A stretch of DNA of 64,000 nucleotides from an uncultured Candidatus Saccharibacteria bacterium (GTDB lineage: Bacteria; Patescibacteriota; Saccharimonadia; Saccharimonadales; Saccharimonadaceae). This document shows, in pieces, positions 24,270-32,572 of the stretch (positions are counted from its first letter, which is position 1; every line of letters begins with the position of its first letter). The stretch lies in assembly GCA_937974295.1 (NCBI GenBank), contig CALBWN010000013.1, positions 3,654 through 67,653 of the forward strand, in the 5' to 3' direction. The position numbers and the translations under genes were made by a program. Below the pieces are notes generated by a model. That model saw only the letters and a program-made list of their open reading frames with translations. It searched no databases and was not told the DNA's origin.

Positions 24270-24310
24270 CTCTGGGTGTTTTACACTGCTGGATCAGTAG
24301 CGCTGCTTCC

Positions 24311-25855
24311 CTACTTCTCCGGTACGTGGAATTGCGATGGGTTGGCTTGGTCTTTCTTAGCCTTAGCCTCAGACTGGAGCGCAGCATCGAGCTGGGCCAT
24401 GGGGTTATCGGCATCAGGCCCAGGCAATGGTGGCACACCTGGTGGCAACGGTGGCAAGCTGGAGAAATCTGGCATTGGTGGCAATGGTGGCAAAGCTGGA
24501 CCTTCGGCGTCATCAGCTGGCGCAGCCCGGTGCTTGGCATCGAGATCGGCCAGGGTTTCTTTGCCGGTTGGCGGCGGGAGAATGTCGTCGTTGTGAGCCA
24601 TCGGCACACGCGGCATGTCATTCACATTGGGGACGGTCGGCTCGTGATCGAGTGCTGCTGTGGCGGCATTGAGCGGCGCTTGGCTACCTGGTGTGTCGTC
24701 ACTGTCGAGGTAGCGCCCACCCTTGTGCGAGAGGATGGTCTTGTTGCGGCCATTCTCGCGCTCGCGGCGTTTGTCATCGGCTGCTTGCTTGGTGGTGGCA
24801 TTGAGCGTGCCACCCAGGCTGGGCTCACTCAGCGGCGTCTCAATGGGCTGGCGCCAGGGCTCGGCACTGCTGTTGCGCCCCGATGAGCGGCGTGGAGCTG
24901 GCGTGGGCTCGGGCTGTGGATTATTCTTGGCCAGTTGCTGGGCTAGCTCAGCTTCGTCGGCGTCGGTCTGGCTTAACTTTTTTTTTCCAGCCTCAGCGTT
25001 GTGCGAGATGACGAGTGACTTATCTTTGTTATTTGCCTGAGCAGGCTTCTTGCTGGCAGGCTTAGCAGGCATTGGGCCTGCAGCGAGCTGCTTGGCCTCG
25101 GCGAGCTTGGCTGCAATCAGCTGCTGGTCGCCGCCAGCACTCATCAATTGTGCAGCGAGGGTCATAACACGCGAGGTGGTCTTTTCGTTACTAAAGCGCT
25201 CGGTGGCCGCTACAATGCCGGTCAAAAAGGCCGTAGCAATATGCTTGTCGAGGAGCGGCTGCTCATCATCCGTACTATCAAAGCCCTGAGCGAGGCTTGC
25301 CGCGAGCTCACTGTAGCTGCTGGCTTGAGGATCCGTCCAGACGATATTGCCCAGCGTACCTGGCGCATCGATGTGCAGCGCTGCCACTGGCGACTCGCGC
25401 AGGATGCGGCCATGCCCCTTGAGCGCTGGGTCGAGGTCATCCTCGCTACGCACACCGATCGTCACGACGAACTGCACATTGTAGTCACCCTGGCTAAATT
25501 CCAAATCACTCTGGCTAATCGTTGCGCGATACGGCGTGATGAAAATCTTAACGAGGTCACCATCGAGCTTGTAGCGCAAATGGTCGGCCTTTTCCTTATC
25601 AAGGGCAATGATGAAATCTCGCAGACTATCCACCGTGCTCTCAAAGGTACGCTCTGGCTCAAGGAAGCCCACTGCCGTTGGCACATCCCCACTAAAGACG
25701 GCTGTGGCGTGCTTGTCGAGTTTATTAAGCAAAAGCGTCAACCCTAGTGCTGCACTCAGCTCATCTACCGTGGGGTGGGCGTTGACCGCCACCAAAATAT
25801 TATTACTCTCACCTAGTTTGTCGATGATTTGTTGCCGCACCTTTATCTCGTCCAT
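24311..25855 (-). CDS. Degenerate DHH-family phosphoesterase-like protein with long disordered tail
   Basis: The N-terminal part (about residues 1-240) follows the fold order of DHH/NrnA phosphoesterases: NILVAVNAHPTVDELSAALGLTLLL sits where active enzymes have the first Asp motif, but the Asp/His metal ligands are mostly absent (NAHPTVDEL for HxNPDGDA), so catalysis is doubtful. From about 270 the protein becomes low-complexity: Lys/Ala linkers, Pro-rich stretches (PALPPLPPMPDFSSLPPLPPG) and a polar end. Start set at ATG 25855 with AGGAG just upstream; a TTG at 25879 is possible. A nucleic-acid or c-di-AMP-binding role is conceivable but not shown. Confidence 0.6.
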   Translation of the reverse strand: MDEIKVRQQIIDKLGESNNILVAVNAHPTVDELSAALGLTLLLNKLDKHATAVFSGDVPTAVGFLEPERTFESTVDSLRDFIIALDKEKADHLRYKLDGDLVKIFITPYRATISQSDLEFSQGDYNVQFVVTIGVRSEDDLDPALKGHGRILRESPVAALHIDAPGTLGNIVWTDPQASSYSELAASLAQGFDSTDDEQPLLDKHIATAFLTGIVAATERFSNEKTTSRVMTLAAQLMSAGGDQQLIAAKLAEAKQLAAGPMPAKPASKKPAQANNKDKSLVISHNAEAGKKKLSQTDADEAELAQQLAKNNPQPEPTPAPRRSSGRNSSAEPWRQPIETPLSEPSLGGTLNATTKQAADDKRRERENGRNKTILSHKGGRYLDSDDTPGSQAPLNAATAALDHEPTVPNVNDMPRVPMAHNDDILPPPTGKETLADLDAKHRAAPADDAEGPALPPLPPMPDFSSLPPLPPGVPPLPGPDADNPMAQLDAALQSEAKAKKDQANPSQFHVPEK

Positions 25856-25889
25856 AGCTCCTACTTTTGCCTTACCCAAAACTCCATCT

Positions 25890-25919
25890 ATCCTACCATA
25901 AGTAATTTCCTTTCGTCAA
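25890..25919 (-). promoter_or_regulatory. Promoter of the DHH-like gene
   Basis: TTGACG (25914-25919), 18 nt, TAGGAT (25890-25895) preceded by TGG. Confidence 0.5.
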
Positions 25920-25964
25920 TGGCAAGTCGCGATTAACAGAGGTAGCCATGCGAAGTATAGCAAA

Positions 25965-25992
25965 GAAAAACACCTCTCCCTCGAGGTGTTTT
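25965..25992 (-). terminator. rpsT terminator
   Basis: Stem AAAACACCTC / GAGGTGTTTT with a U-run on the minus strand, 26 nt after the rpsT stop. Confidence 0.85.
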
Positions 25993-26017
25993 GGTATATG
26001 CTCTCGCGCCTATTGCT

Positions 26018-26272
26018 TTACGCAAGCTTGACGCCAGCAGCCTTGGCAGCCTTGGCGAGCGATGCTTTGCGGCGGCTCGCAGTGTTTTTCTTGAGCAACC
26101 CCTTCTTGACGGCTTTGTCGAGCTCGCTCTGGGCCTGGCTCAGGGCGGCAGCGCTTGGCTCAGCAGTGAAGGCCTTGGTGCTGGCCTTGATGGCGCGCTT
26201 GGTAGCAATGTTGCGCTGGCGGCGAGTGGCCGTTTGCTTCATGCGTTTGACAGCTGATTTGATGATGGGCAT
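26018..26272 (-). CDS. rpsT: 30S ribosomal protein bS20
   Basis: 84 residues, Lys/Arg/Ala-rich three-helix protein that binds 16S rRNA. Typical features: start MPIIKSAVKRMKQT, RRQRNIATKRAIKA, and the closing KGLLKKNTASRRKASLAKAAKA. Normal length. Unlike rpsO, it has a conventional leader: SD AGAGGAAA before the ATG and a TTTACA-17-TATAAT promoter about 50 nt upstream. Monocistronic with its own terminator. Confidence 0.96.
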   Translation of the reverse strand: MPIIKSAVKRMKQTATRRQRNIATKRAIKASTKAFTAEPSAAALSQAQSELDKAVKKGLLKKNTASRRKASLAKAAKAAGVKLA

Positions 26273-26323
26273 TAATTTCCTCTATCGCTTGTTATTATGG
26301 GTTAGTACTACAATCAAGCGCTC

Positions 26324-26352
26324 ATTATAAGGCATGGCGCAGGATTTGTAAA
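26324..26352 (-). promoter_or_regulatory. rpsT promoter
   Basis: TTTACA (26347-26352), 17 nt, TATAAT (26324-26329). Confidence 0.75.
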
Positions 26353-26372
26353 GAGCCGGGCCACCACAGGGG

Positions 26373-26909
26373 CTACTGGTGCTCGCTCTTTTGTGGCCGC
26401 AGCAGCACATACCACAAGTAGAGCGAACCAGCGATGGTGAGCACGAGCCCAGACGTCCATGGTACAGGCCCATCAAGGAATGTATTGTACGGCACACCGG
26501 TATGGAGAATGTGGTGGAAGAGTGTATACTTCACCATGTCGGCAACAGGATAAGCAAGGATAGCAACAATGGCAATCCCCTGCTTGATCATACTCTGCTT
26601 GGAGTGGCGACGAAGCGTGGTGTAGGCAAGATACATAGCCTGGGCAGCAAGATTAACACCAAAGACAAACGAGGCGGCCAGCGCCATCATATTAGACGTT
26701 GTATTAGAGTTAATGCCAGGCAGTGGCCCGCTGCTTGAAGATATAACTGTATAGACGCGCCACGCCATGAAAATATCGATAAATGCCAAGTACGCAAGCG
26801 CTAGACTTGCCACTATCATCATTAAGCGCATACCATGCCATCGTCGCCGATGCTGATGGTTCTTTGTCTGAACCGTCTGGGTAGTAACTGTTGTCTGTAC
26901 TGTAGCCAT
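26373..26909 (-). CDS. Four-helix membrane protein
   Basis: Unrecognised integral membrane protein of 178 residues. A polar Thr/Gln-rich and then His/Arg-rich cytoplasmic start (HQHRRRWHGMR) is followed by four hydrophobic segments at about 30-52, 70-95, 105-130 and 150-172 (the last before a polar RPQKSEHQ tail). Start chosen at ATG 26909 because AAGGAGG lies 5 nt upstream; the GTG at 26915 is within reach but too close. No catalytic motif is visible. It may be read as one unit from the TGG-TATAAT promoter. Confidence 0.7.
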   Translation of the reverse strand: MATVQTTVTTQTVQTKNHQHRRRWHGMRLMMIVASLALAYLAFIDIFMAWRVYTVISSSSGPLPGINSNTTSNMMALAASFVFGVNLAAQAMYLAYTTLRRHSKQSMIKQGIAIVAILAYPVADMVKYTLFHHILHTGVPYNTFLDGPVPWTSGLVLTIAGSLYLWYVLLRPQKSEHQ

Positions 26910-26950
26910 ATACACCTCCTTGGCATTGCAGTGGTGTTTATTATGGTGAT

Positions 26951-26959
26951 ATTATACCA
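26951..26959 (-). promoter_or_regulatory. Promoter (extended -10) of the four-helix membrane protein gene
   Basis: TGG-TATAAT on the minus strand; no clear -35. Leader of about 35 nt. Confidence 0.5.
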
Positions 26960-27022
26960 CGTTCTTATATGCTAAGCACTTTATCTGTCCAACGCTCACA
27001 CGTCTACCTAGGCCACCCCACA

Positions 27023-27964
27023 CTACCGCCCCGCCACCGCAAACAAGAAGCTCTCCACTGCATCCCATGGCGGCACGCTCGTCGTCTTCATATCGGCGTC
27101 GAGCTGAGCAGCCCGCTGGGTCAGGGTGCGGATGTCGGCCAGCGAGACTTGCCGGGTGAGTGGCTTGGTCTTTTTGACGACGTAGGGGTGGAGCGAGAGC
27201 TCGCGCGCTATCTCTGCCTCCCCTGCCTCGCCATAGCATGCAATCGCCGCCAGCTGAGCCCACTGCGCCCAGATGAGCGCCGCAGTTTGGTATGGGTCGT
27301 GGCTCAGGCGTAGCTCATCTAAGGCAGCTCGCAAGGCTGGGCCTCGGCGCTCCACCGCGAGGGTTACAACATCAAAGACTGAGAACTCACGGGCCGGTGG
27401 TAACACGGTGGCAATTGCATCATCGGTAATAGTCTCGAGCTGAGCCAATGCGTCGATGGCGTGCGCCAGCTGCAGTTGGTCGATCGTCCCGCCATATCCC
27501 TTTTCGTCCGGCACCAGAGCTCGCTCTACCATACTGCGCAGCTGCGCTGAGCTTAGCGACACGCCGCGTCTACTGGCCAGCTGGCGCAGCCACCGCTCGG
27601 CGGCAGGGCGCTGCCGGTCGGTCAGTGGGTCTGCAGTGATGATGGTAGCGGCTTTGTGCAGTGCTTTATACGTTTTGGTGCGCTTATCGACCCCTGGCTC
27701 TACCAGCACAAGCGTCGTCTCGTCAGGAATATCATGGGCCCATTGGCCAAGCTGCTCCCAAAGGTCTGGGCGCTCAGACAGGTGCCGCAGCACAACAAGC
27801 CGCTGCGCTGCAAAGAGCGACACGCCGCGCACCAACTCAGCCAAGCCCGCGGCATCAAGCTGCTGAGTATCGACGTGCTCTGCTGGCACTGGCGCGTGCT
27901 GAGTAATCTTCGCCAGCTCTTGCTCTGCTACGTAGCTATTCTTCCCCACGATGAGATAAAGCAT
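27023..27964 (-). CDS. holA: DNA polymerase III delta subunit
   Basis: Clamp-loader delta subunit, which opens the beta clamp. 313 residues, usual length about 330. The start MLYLIVGKNSYVAEQEL matches the HolA opening (fold YLLxGxnxyl), the middle has a clamp-binding segment (GVSLFAAQRLVVLRHL) and TTLVLVEPGVDKRTKTYKAL, and the C-terminal domain is all-helical. No Walker A, as expected for delta. GGGGGAG lies just before the ATG, and the gene starts 3 nt after the mutM stop, so HAD, mutM and holA form an operon. Confidence 0.88.
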   Translation of the reverse strand: MLYLIVGKNSYVAEQELAKITQHAPVPAEHVDTQQLDAAGLAELVRGVSLFAAQRLVVLRHLSERPDLWEQLGQWAHDIPDETTLVLVEPGVDKRTKTYKALHKAATIITADPLTDRQRPAAERWLRQLASRRGVSLSSAQLRSMVERALVPDEKGYGGTIDQLQLAHAIDALAQLETITDDAIATVLPPAREFSVFDVVTLAVERRGPALRAALDELRLSHDPYQTAALIWAQWAQLAAIACYGEAGEAEIARELSLHPYVVKKTKPLTRQVSLADIRTLTQRAAQLDADMKTTSVPPWDAVESFLFAVAGR

Positions 27965-27967
27965 CAG

Positions 27968-28849
27968 CTACTCCCCCACTTTCACCTGGCACACTGGGCA
28001 AATATGCGTCCCGCGGCCTGCCACGCGAATCTTCATAATCTCTACGTCAGGGTGGCGCGGGCAGGGCTGCCCCTCACGCCGAAACACCTGTGCAAAGGCC
28101 AGGTAGCTCCCCTTGTTGCCCTCAGCATCGACGTAGTTGCGGTCGGTGCTGCCACCCTTGTCAATACTGAGCTGCAGCACCTGCCGAATATGGGCAAAGA
28201 GCGCGGCAAGCTGCTCATCATCCACCATACGCACCCGCGTGGCGGGGTGGAGCTGCGTCATCCATAGCGATTCATCGGCATAGATATTGCCCACGCCGGC
28301 GATGGTCGTTTGGTCAAGGATGGCCGCCTTCATAGTTGTGCCATTCCGCCGGCGGATACGCGTGATAAACTGCGCCGCCGTAGTATGCGGATCGAGCGGC
28401 TCGGGCCCGACTTTTTGCATAAAGGGTAGCTGCGCCACCTCTGGTGTAGGATAGAGCTTCATCCAGCCAAATTTGCGCAGATCATTAAAGTATAAATGCG
28501 CGCCATCCGCAAAGGTCAGCGCCACCCGCGTCAAGCGGTCGGGTAGTTCGTGAAGAAAGCTATCGTTTGGGTGGCCGCCGCCCCAGCGCTCCTCACCAAC
28601 GAAGAGCAGCTGGCCCGTCATCTTGAGGTGCACCACCAGCGTGTAGTTGGTGTTCAGGCGAATCAGCAGCACCTTAGCGCGGCGCTCTACCGCCGTGATC
28701 GTTGCACCATGGAGAAAGTGCGCCACTGCCATAGGGTCGTTGGGAAAGCTCTTGGGCGAATCATACACCGTGCTTGCCACAACCTGCTTCCCCACCACCA
28801 AGCGAGCTAAGCTCGTACGAATCGTCTCAACTTCAGGGAGCTCAGGCAT
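27968..28849 (-). CDS. mutM: Formamidopyrimidine-DNA glycosylase (MutM/Fpg)
   Basis: Excises 8-oxoguanine and other oxidised purines. 293 residues. N-terminal PELPEVETI with catalytic Pro2 and Glu3, the Lys of the LKMTGQLLF block, the H2TH region with GIGNIYADESLW-type sequence (VGNIYADESLW), and a C-terminal zinc finger. The finger reads C-x2-H ... C-x2-C (PCPRH, HICPVC), so one of four usual Cys ligands is His, which can still bind zinc. GGGGGAG precedes the ATG. Sits between a HAD hydrolase gene (6 nt upstream) and holA (3 nt downstream). Confidence 0.95.
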   Translation of the reverse strand: MPELPEVETIRTSLARLVVGKQVVASTVYDSPKSFPNDPMAVAHFLHGATITAVERRAKVLLIRLNTNYTLVVHLKMTGQLLFVGEERWGGGHPNDSFLHELPDRLTRVALTFADGAHLYFNDLRKFGWMKLYPTPEVAQLPFMQKVGPEPLDPHTTAAQFITRIRRRNGTTMKAAILDQTTIAGVGNIYADESLWMTQLHPATRVRMVDDEQLAALFAHIRQVLQLSIDKGGSTDRNYVDAEGNKGSYLAFAQVFRREGQPCPRHPDVEIMKIRVAGRGTHICPVCQVKVGE

Positions 28850-28855
28850 GGACTA

Positions 28856-29431
28856 TCACTCCCCCAGCAGCTCCTCAAGCTCGGCCATTGTGCGGCTATT
28901 GGCTGTGTGGAGGATGGCACGCATGCCAGCGGCTTCGGCCCCAGAGCAGTTGTCCAGCCGGTCGTCGATCATCACACACTGGCCAGGCAGCACACCGAGC
29001 CGATCTGCCGCCAGCTCGAAGGCTTCGCGGCTTGGCTTGGCAACGTGCTCGGCATATGAGAGCACCACCGCATCGAAGAGCTCGCGCAGCTCATCAGGAG
29101 TAAACAGCCGCTCGATCGTATCGCTCCCCACGTTGCTCAGCAGCCCCACCTTGATAGCTGGGTAGCGCTGGCGCAGCGTGTGAATCATGGCGATCAGCTC
29201 GCTATTGCGCACATGTGCCTGCTCAAGCAATGCCGCTATCTGGGCTGGCGTCTGCCCCGAGAGTCTCGCGACCTCTGCAATAAACTCCTGCCGCGAGATA
29301 TAGCCATAGTCCGACTGCTTGTTAATATCCTCTAGCTCGGCCCGGCGATCCGGCGGGCTACTCGCCATCAGCACCTCGATACTCCCACCATAGAGCACAC
29401 CAAAACAATCAAAAATTACTGCACGAATCAT
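28856..29431 (-). CDS. HAD-superfamily hydrolase
   Basis: 191-residue haloacid dehalogenase-like phosphatase. Motif I is FDCFGVLY (nucleophile Asp8; the second Asp is Phe, as in some HAD-IA members), motif II Ser in LLSNVGS, motif III Lys in HVAKPSREAF, motif IV in CVMIDDRLDN. The alpha-helical cap lies at about 15-85. Substrate unknown, probably a sugar phosphate or nucleotide. First gene of the HAD-mutM-holA operon, with a TGA-TATAAT box 7 nt before the ATG. Confidence 0.9.
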   Translation of the reverse strand: MIRAVIFDCFGVLYGGSIEVLMASSPPDRRAELEDINKQSDYGYISRQEFIAEVARLSGQTPAQIAALLEQAHVRNSELIAMIHTLRQRYPAIKVGLLSNVGSDTIERLFTPDELRELFDAVVLSYAEHVAKPSREAFELAADRLGVLPGQCVMIDDRLDNCSGAEAAGMRAILHTANSRTMAELEELLGE

Positions 29432-29438
29432 ACGCTCG

Positions 29439-29467
29439 ATTATATCATTGGCAATAGAGTGTGGCTA
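29439..29467 (-). promoter_or_regulatory. Leaderless promoter of the HAD-mutM-holA operon
   Basis: TAGCCA (29462-29467), 17 nt, TATAAT (29439-29444) with TGA; 7 nt to the ATG at 29431. Confidence 0.65.
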
Positions 29468-29663
29468 GCATGAGCTCTTCTTCCCTATCACTGCGCCCAA
29501 TGGAGTATGAAATCAGATTGTCATAATCTCTTTTTAGCCTAGCACACAAGGCCGACATACAAGCCCGACCTGTATAGTATTCCACTCGATAGGAATATAA
29601 AACGAAGCAGCATAAGATTGCCAGGGCTACTCGAACCCTAGACGTCAGCCACGCAGCGCCTTT

Positions 29664-30269
29664 TTATTGCGTCTTATCAAACATCGGTGCAAAGCCAGGG
29701 ATCTGGTTGGCAAAGAGTGCATGGATCTTGGGTACATCGGCCTTCATCGAGCCGGGTGAACCTTGGCAGCTCGACGTCCAGATGCGCGTCTTCGTCACGC
29801 CGCTATCCATCGTCTCGAAGGTGTAGAGCCGCCCACCAGTGGCACACACTCCACGCACGTCGTCGTCATCCACACTGCGCGTGTCTTGGATCTGCGCCTT
29901 GCTGAGGGCATACACAAGCTGCTCGTAGGCCTGCTGGTTGTTCTCAAACTCCTTGCGGTCGAGCTGCTTGTCTAAGTAGCCCTGATACACCGTATACGTC
30001 CGCTTATTGGGCGAAATCTCGATCTGGTACGAGCGGAAGGTCTCGTCTGCCACAATCGGCCCACGCACTGTCCAGCGTACACTGTTGGTTGCATTATGCG
30101 CCACCACTTGGTCGTAGAAGCTCTCGGCTGATTGCTGCGTGTTGGTGTTATTCGTCTCCTGGCGAGTCGCCACCATACGGATGACCGACGCAACTGCTGC
30201 CACCACCAACGAAATCACCAAGATAGTGACAATAATCGGAAAAACTTTTGGCCGCTCGCCTTTATACAT
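29664..30269 (-). CDS. Single-pass membrane protein with extracytoplasmic domain
   Basis: Unrecognised, 201 residues from ATG 30269. A short basic start (MYKGERPK) is followed by one membrane helix (about 9-32) and an outer domain. The outer domain has a Thr/Asn/Gln-rich linker (about 38-50), then a beta-rich fold with two cysteines (VRGVCATGG and TSSCQGS) that could form a disulfide. The start is supported by TGG-TATTGT 6 nt upstream. The fold reminds me of small lipoprotein-like or substrate-binding accessory domains, but I cannot name it. Confidence 0.7.
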   Translation of the reverse strand: MYKGERPKVFPIIVTILVISLVVAAVASVIRMVATRQETNNTNTQQSAESFYDQVVAHNATNSVRWTVRGPIVADETFRSYQIEISPNKRTYTVYQGYLDKQLDRKEFENNQQAYEQLVYALSKAQIQDTRSVDDDDVRGVCATGGRLYTFETMDSGVTKTRIWTSSCQGSPGSMKADVPKIHALFANQIPGFAPMFDKTQ

Positions 30270-30275
30270 GAGAGT

Positions 30276-30304
30276 ACAATACCACAAAGCCTACGAAAAC
30301 TCAA
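30276..30304 (-). promoter_or_regulatory. Leaderless promoter of the 201-residue membrane protein gene
   Basis: TTGAGT (30299-30304), 17 nt, TATTGT (30276-30281) with TGG; 6 nt to the ATG at 30269. Confidence 0.55.
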
Positions 30305-30340
30305 TAGATCCGAGAGTATAATGCGGAAAAACCTCTGTGA

Positions 30341-31498
30341 TTATGCCGCAAGATCGAAGCCAAAGTGCTCGGCGATAGATTGCTGCTGCTTGGTGTTTTG
30401 CGTGTTCTCAGGAGATGGCGCTGCAGCGAGCTTTTGCTCTTGCATCTGCTGCATGAGCTGCATAGCAGGCTCCGATTGCTCAAGACGGCGACCCAGCTCG
30501 GCGAGGTTCTTATTCGTCTCACTCTCAATATTGCGGTCAGAGAAAAAGTTCCCATAGCCACTAACAAAACGTGCGAGTGATGGGTCAGCTGCTGCAAGCG
30601 CATCATATGCTATATCACCATTTTTGATGCACAGCAAAAACTCCTCTGCTGCAACAGCTCGCACTGCTTCACGTGCTTTGTCGGTATTGAGAATATCGCC
30701 ATGTGTCTCAGTATTCACCTGGTCTTTGCCCATCACATACTCACCAGTGTCACCCACGCCAGCCTCCAGCACTTCTGTAGTAACGCGGGTTTTTATGCGC
30801 TGTTTGACACCACCATCATGCGTATCAAGATGCTCGTCAATACCAAGCTTTTCAAACTGCTGTTGCACCTTGGTCTCGGTCTTGTGCGTTTGCTTGTCGA
30901 ATTTCCCTTTCTGGTTGACATGGATCGAGTCGCCAAAGCCATCAATCACATCAAGCGCCGCAAGCCGCGAGTCACCCTCCCCAGCCAAACGATCGGCTGT
31001 TGATGCATCAAGCTGATTATACACTTTGCGTGCACTCGTCCGGCGGCCATTTAGCAAGTGATCGCCCTCGTCCTTAGGAGTAAGTGGCTCATACTGCCCA
31101 TCCGGCAAAACACTATACTTCTCTGCCTCGTCAGGTTCGCCAGTCTTGCTCACGTCCCAGTAGAAGCGATTTGTCACCATCTCATCAGGATTAGGATTCT
31201 CTCGCTTATGGGCTTGGGGAGTGCCATACAGTGCATTCACCTGCGCGGCAAGGACATCCATCCGCGGGTCACTACTCTCTGGCGTGGTGGCGTTATCTGT
31301 TTTGTCGAAGGTAGTGCCGCTGGGCGCGCTGTTGCCACCAAGGCCAGCGTAGAGGCTCTCTGCCGCGGCTTTATTCTTCTTAAGCTGCGCAGAATCTGCC
31401 ACTTGAGTGACACCCAACCGCTCACAAATCTCCCTTTGTGTGATTGGGTCAAGCTCGTAATAATTATCAGGTAATTTGTTTGTTGTCTGGGGGTACAT
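30341..31498 (-). CDS. Hypothetical soluble protein, 385 residues
   Basis: Unrecognised. GGAGA lies 8 nt before the ATG and a TTGACT-17-TATTGT promoter is present. No signal peptide or membrane helix. Charged and helical throughout, with a possible N-terminal helix-turn-helix-like stretch (ELDPITQREICERLGVTQVAD, about 15-35) and a Gln/Met-rich end (QLMQQMQEQKLAAAPSPENTQNTKQQQ). A central part (about 185-265) is rich in Lys/Thr/Gly/Asp. Together with the next gene (31681) it belongs to the set of lineage-specific proteins with own promoters. Confidence 0.65.
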   Translation of the reverse strand: MYPQTTNKLPDNYYELDPITQREICERLGVTQVADSAQLKKNKAAAESLYAGLGGNSAPSGTTFDKTDNATTPESSDPRMDVLAAQVNALYGTPQAHKRENPNPDEMVTNRFYWDVSKTGEPDEAEKYSVLPDGQYEPLTPKDEGDHLLNGRRTSARKVYNQLDASTADRLAGEGDSRLAALDVIDGFGDSIHVNQKGKFDKQTHKTETKVQQQFEKLGIDEHLDTHDGGVKQRIKTRVTTEVLEAGVGDTGEYVMGKDQVNTETHGDILNTDKAREAVRAVAAEEFLLCIKNGDIAYDALAAADPSLARFVSGYGNFFSDRNIESETNKNLAELGRRLEQSEPAMQLMQQMQEQKLAAAPSPENTQNTKQQQSIAEHFGFDLAA

Positions 31499-31541
31499 CT
31501 GGTTTTCTCCGCTTGTAGGGCTGTTGTTATTCGTTTGTTAC

Positions 31542-31570
31542 ACAATAGAACCTCCAGCAAGAAAAGTCAA
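31542..31570 (-). promoter_or_regulatory. Promoter of the 385-residue gene
   Basis: TTGACT (31565-31570), 17 nt, TATTGT (31542-31547); leader about 37 nt. Confidence 0.6.
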
Positions 31571-31680
31571 GCTAGCTGCCTGTGTATAGATATGTGTTTT
31601 CTCCTCTTTATATTTTATACAGTCGATGAAAAAGAAGTGTATGGGTGTAGAAGATTAGTGACTTTGCTCGCGTGCCGCAT

Positions 31681-32478
31681 CTACGCTGCGCGAACAAGCG
31701 TATTATCACCTTGTGGCAGGTCGCTACTACCCACGCCTGCTCCGTCTGGTGCAGCACTAATCTGGTTCCAGTCTTCTAAATATGGTGCCACCGTGCGGTC
31801 ACCACCCTCAATCGGTGTTTCAACCGCCACAACCAAAGGCGGCCTCCCTTCATAACAGTCAATAACGTATTGCGTTGTTCCCTGCTCACTCGTTGTTGTC
31901 ACAACCATCCGAGCTGTTGCATCATCTGGCACAAGACCAGTTGTGCCAAATGTATCACGAGTAAATTGGCATGCATCGGTCACTCGCGCCTCATACGGTT
32001 CTCCACCCACATCACAGCAGACCACTCGCCAATCGGCCAGATCCATCGAGCCAAATTCATAATGCTTTAGAGTGCCCATATTACCTGCCGGATCATACAA
32101 AAAGCCATACGTTGGCCCCTTCTTTTCTATCGCGCGCAACTTGTCGAGCCGAGCGTCAAGCTTCTCTCGCTCTTTTTTATCCAGGGATTGATCTGCCAAT
32201 CGACCCTCAATTTCTCTCTCTTCTCTCTGCACCTCTGCTTCAAATAGCTGACGCGCCACTCCTTCGTTCGCTGCCCGCCGCTCCATCTCCGCCTCAGTCA
32301 GGGGCTGCAGCTCACCACTCGCCTGGGCTGCTTCGACGATGGCATCGTGCGTCGCCTGGTAGGTAGAGCGATCGAGGCTATCGGCAGACGCCTCTGGATC
32401 ATACGGACTGGGCAGGCCAGCGCCAGCCCGCTCTTCACCATTAGAAAATGATGGATATACTGCTTTGCCCTGTGCCAT
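31681..32478 (-). CDS. Hypothetical soluble protein, 265 residues
   Basis: Unrecognised. Start at ATG 32478 with GAGGT upstream; a TTG two codons earlier is less likely. An N-terminal disordered part (about 1-40) is followed by a long charged helix (about 65-120: AEVQREEREIEGRLADQSLDKKEREKLDARLDKL, predicted coiled coil) and a beta-rich C-terminal domain with Cys pairs (VVCCDVG, DACQF, DCYEG). The C-terminal domain might bind a ligand or partner, but no motif identifies it. Confidence 0.65.
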   Translation of the reverse strand: MAQGKAVYPSFSNGEERAGAGLPSPYDPEASADSLDRSTYQATHDAIVEAAQASGELQPLTEAEMERRAANEGVARQLFEAEVQREEREIEGRLADQSLDKKEREKLDARLDKLRAIEKKGPTYGFLYDPAGNMGTLKHYEFGSMDLADWRVVCCDVGGEPYEARVTDACQFTRDTFGTTGLVPDDATARMVVTTTSEQGTTQYVIDCYEGRPPLVVAVETPIEGGDRTVAPYLEDWNQISAAPDGAGVGSSDLPQGDNTLVRAA

Positions 32479-32515
32479 GCCCAACCTCTATTCTGTTTTG
32501 CTTGTGATGGCCCAG

Positions 32516-32544
32516 ATTATACACCACTCTCGATACTTTGTCTA
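32516..32544 (-). promoter_or_regulatory. Promoter of the 265-residue gene
   Basis: TAGACA (32539-32544), 17 nt, TATAAT (32516-32521); leader about 30 nt. Confidence 0.65.
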
Positions 32545-32572
32545 TAGTCTGACCTCTGTTCGGTCGGTGTTC

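Noticed and set aside
29618..29650. tRNA-like T-arm (GGGTTCGAGT) on the minus strand
   Set aside because: The stem after the loop does not pair in T-arm register, and no acceptor, D or anticodon arm can be found around it.
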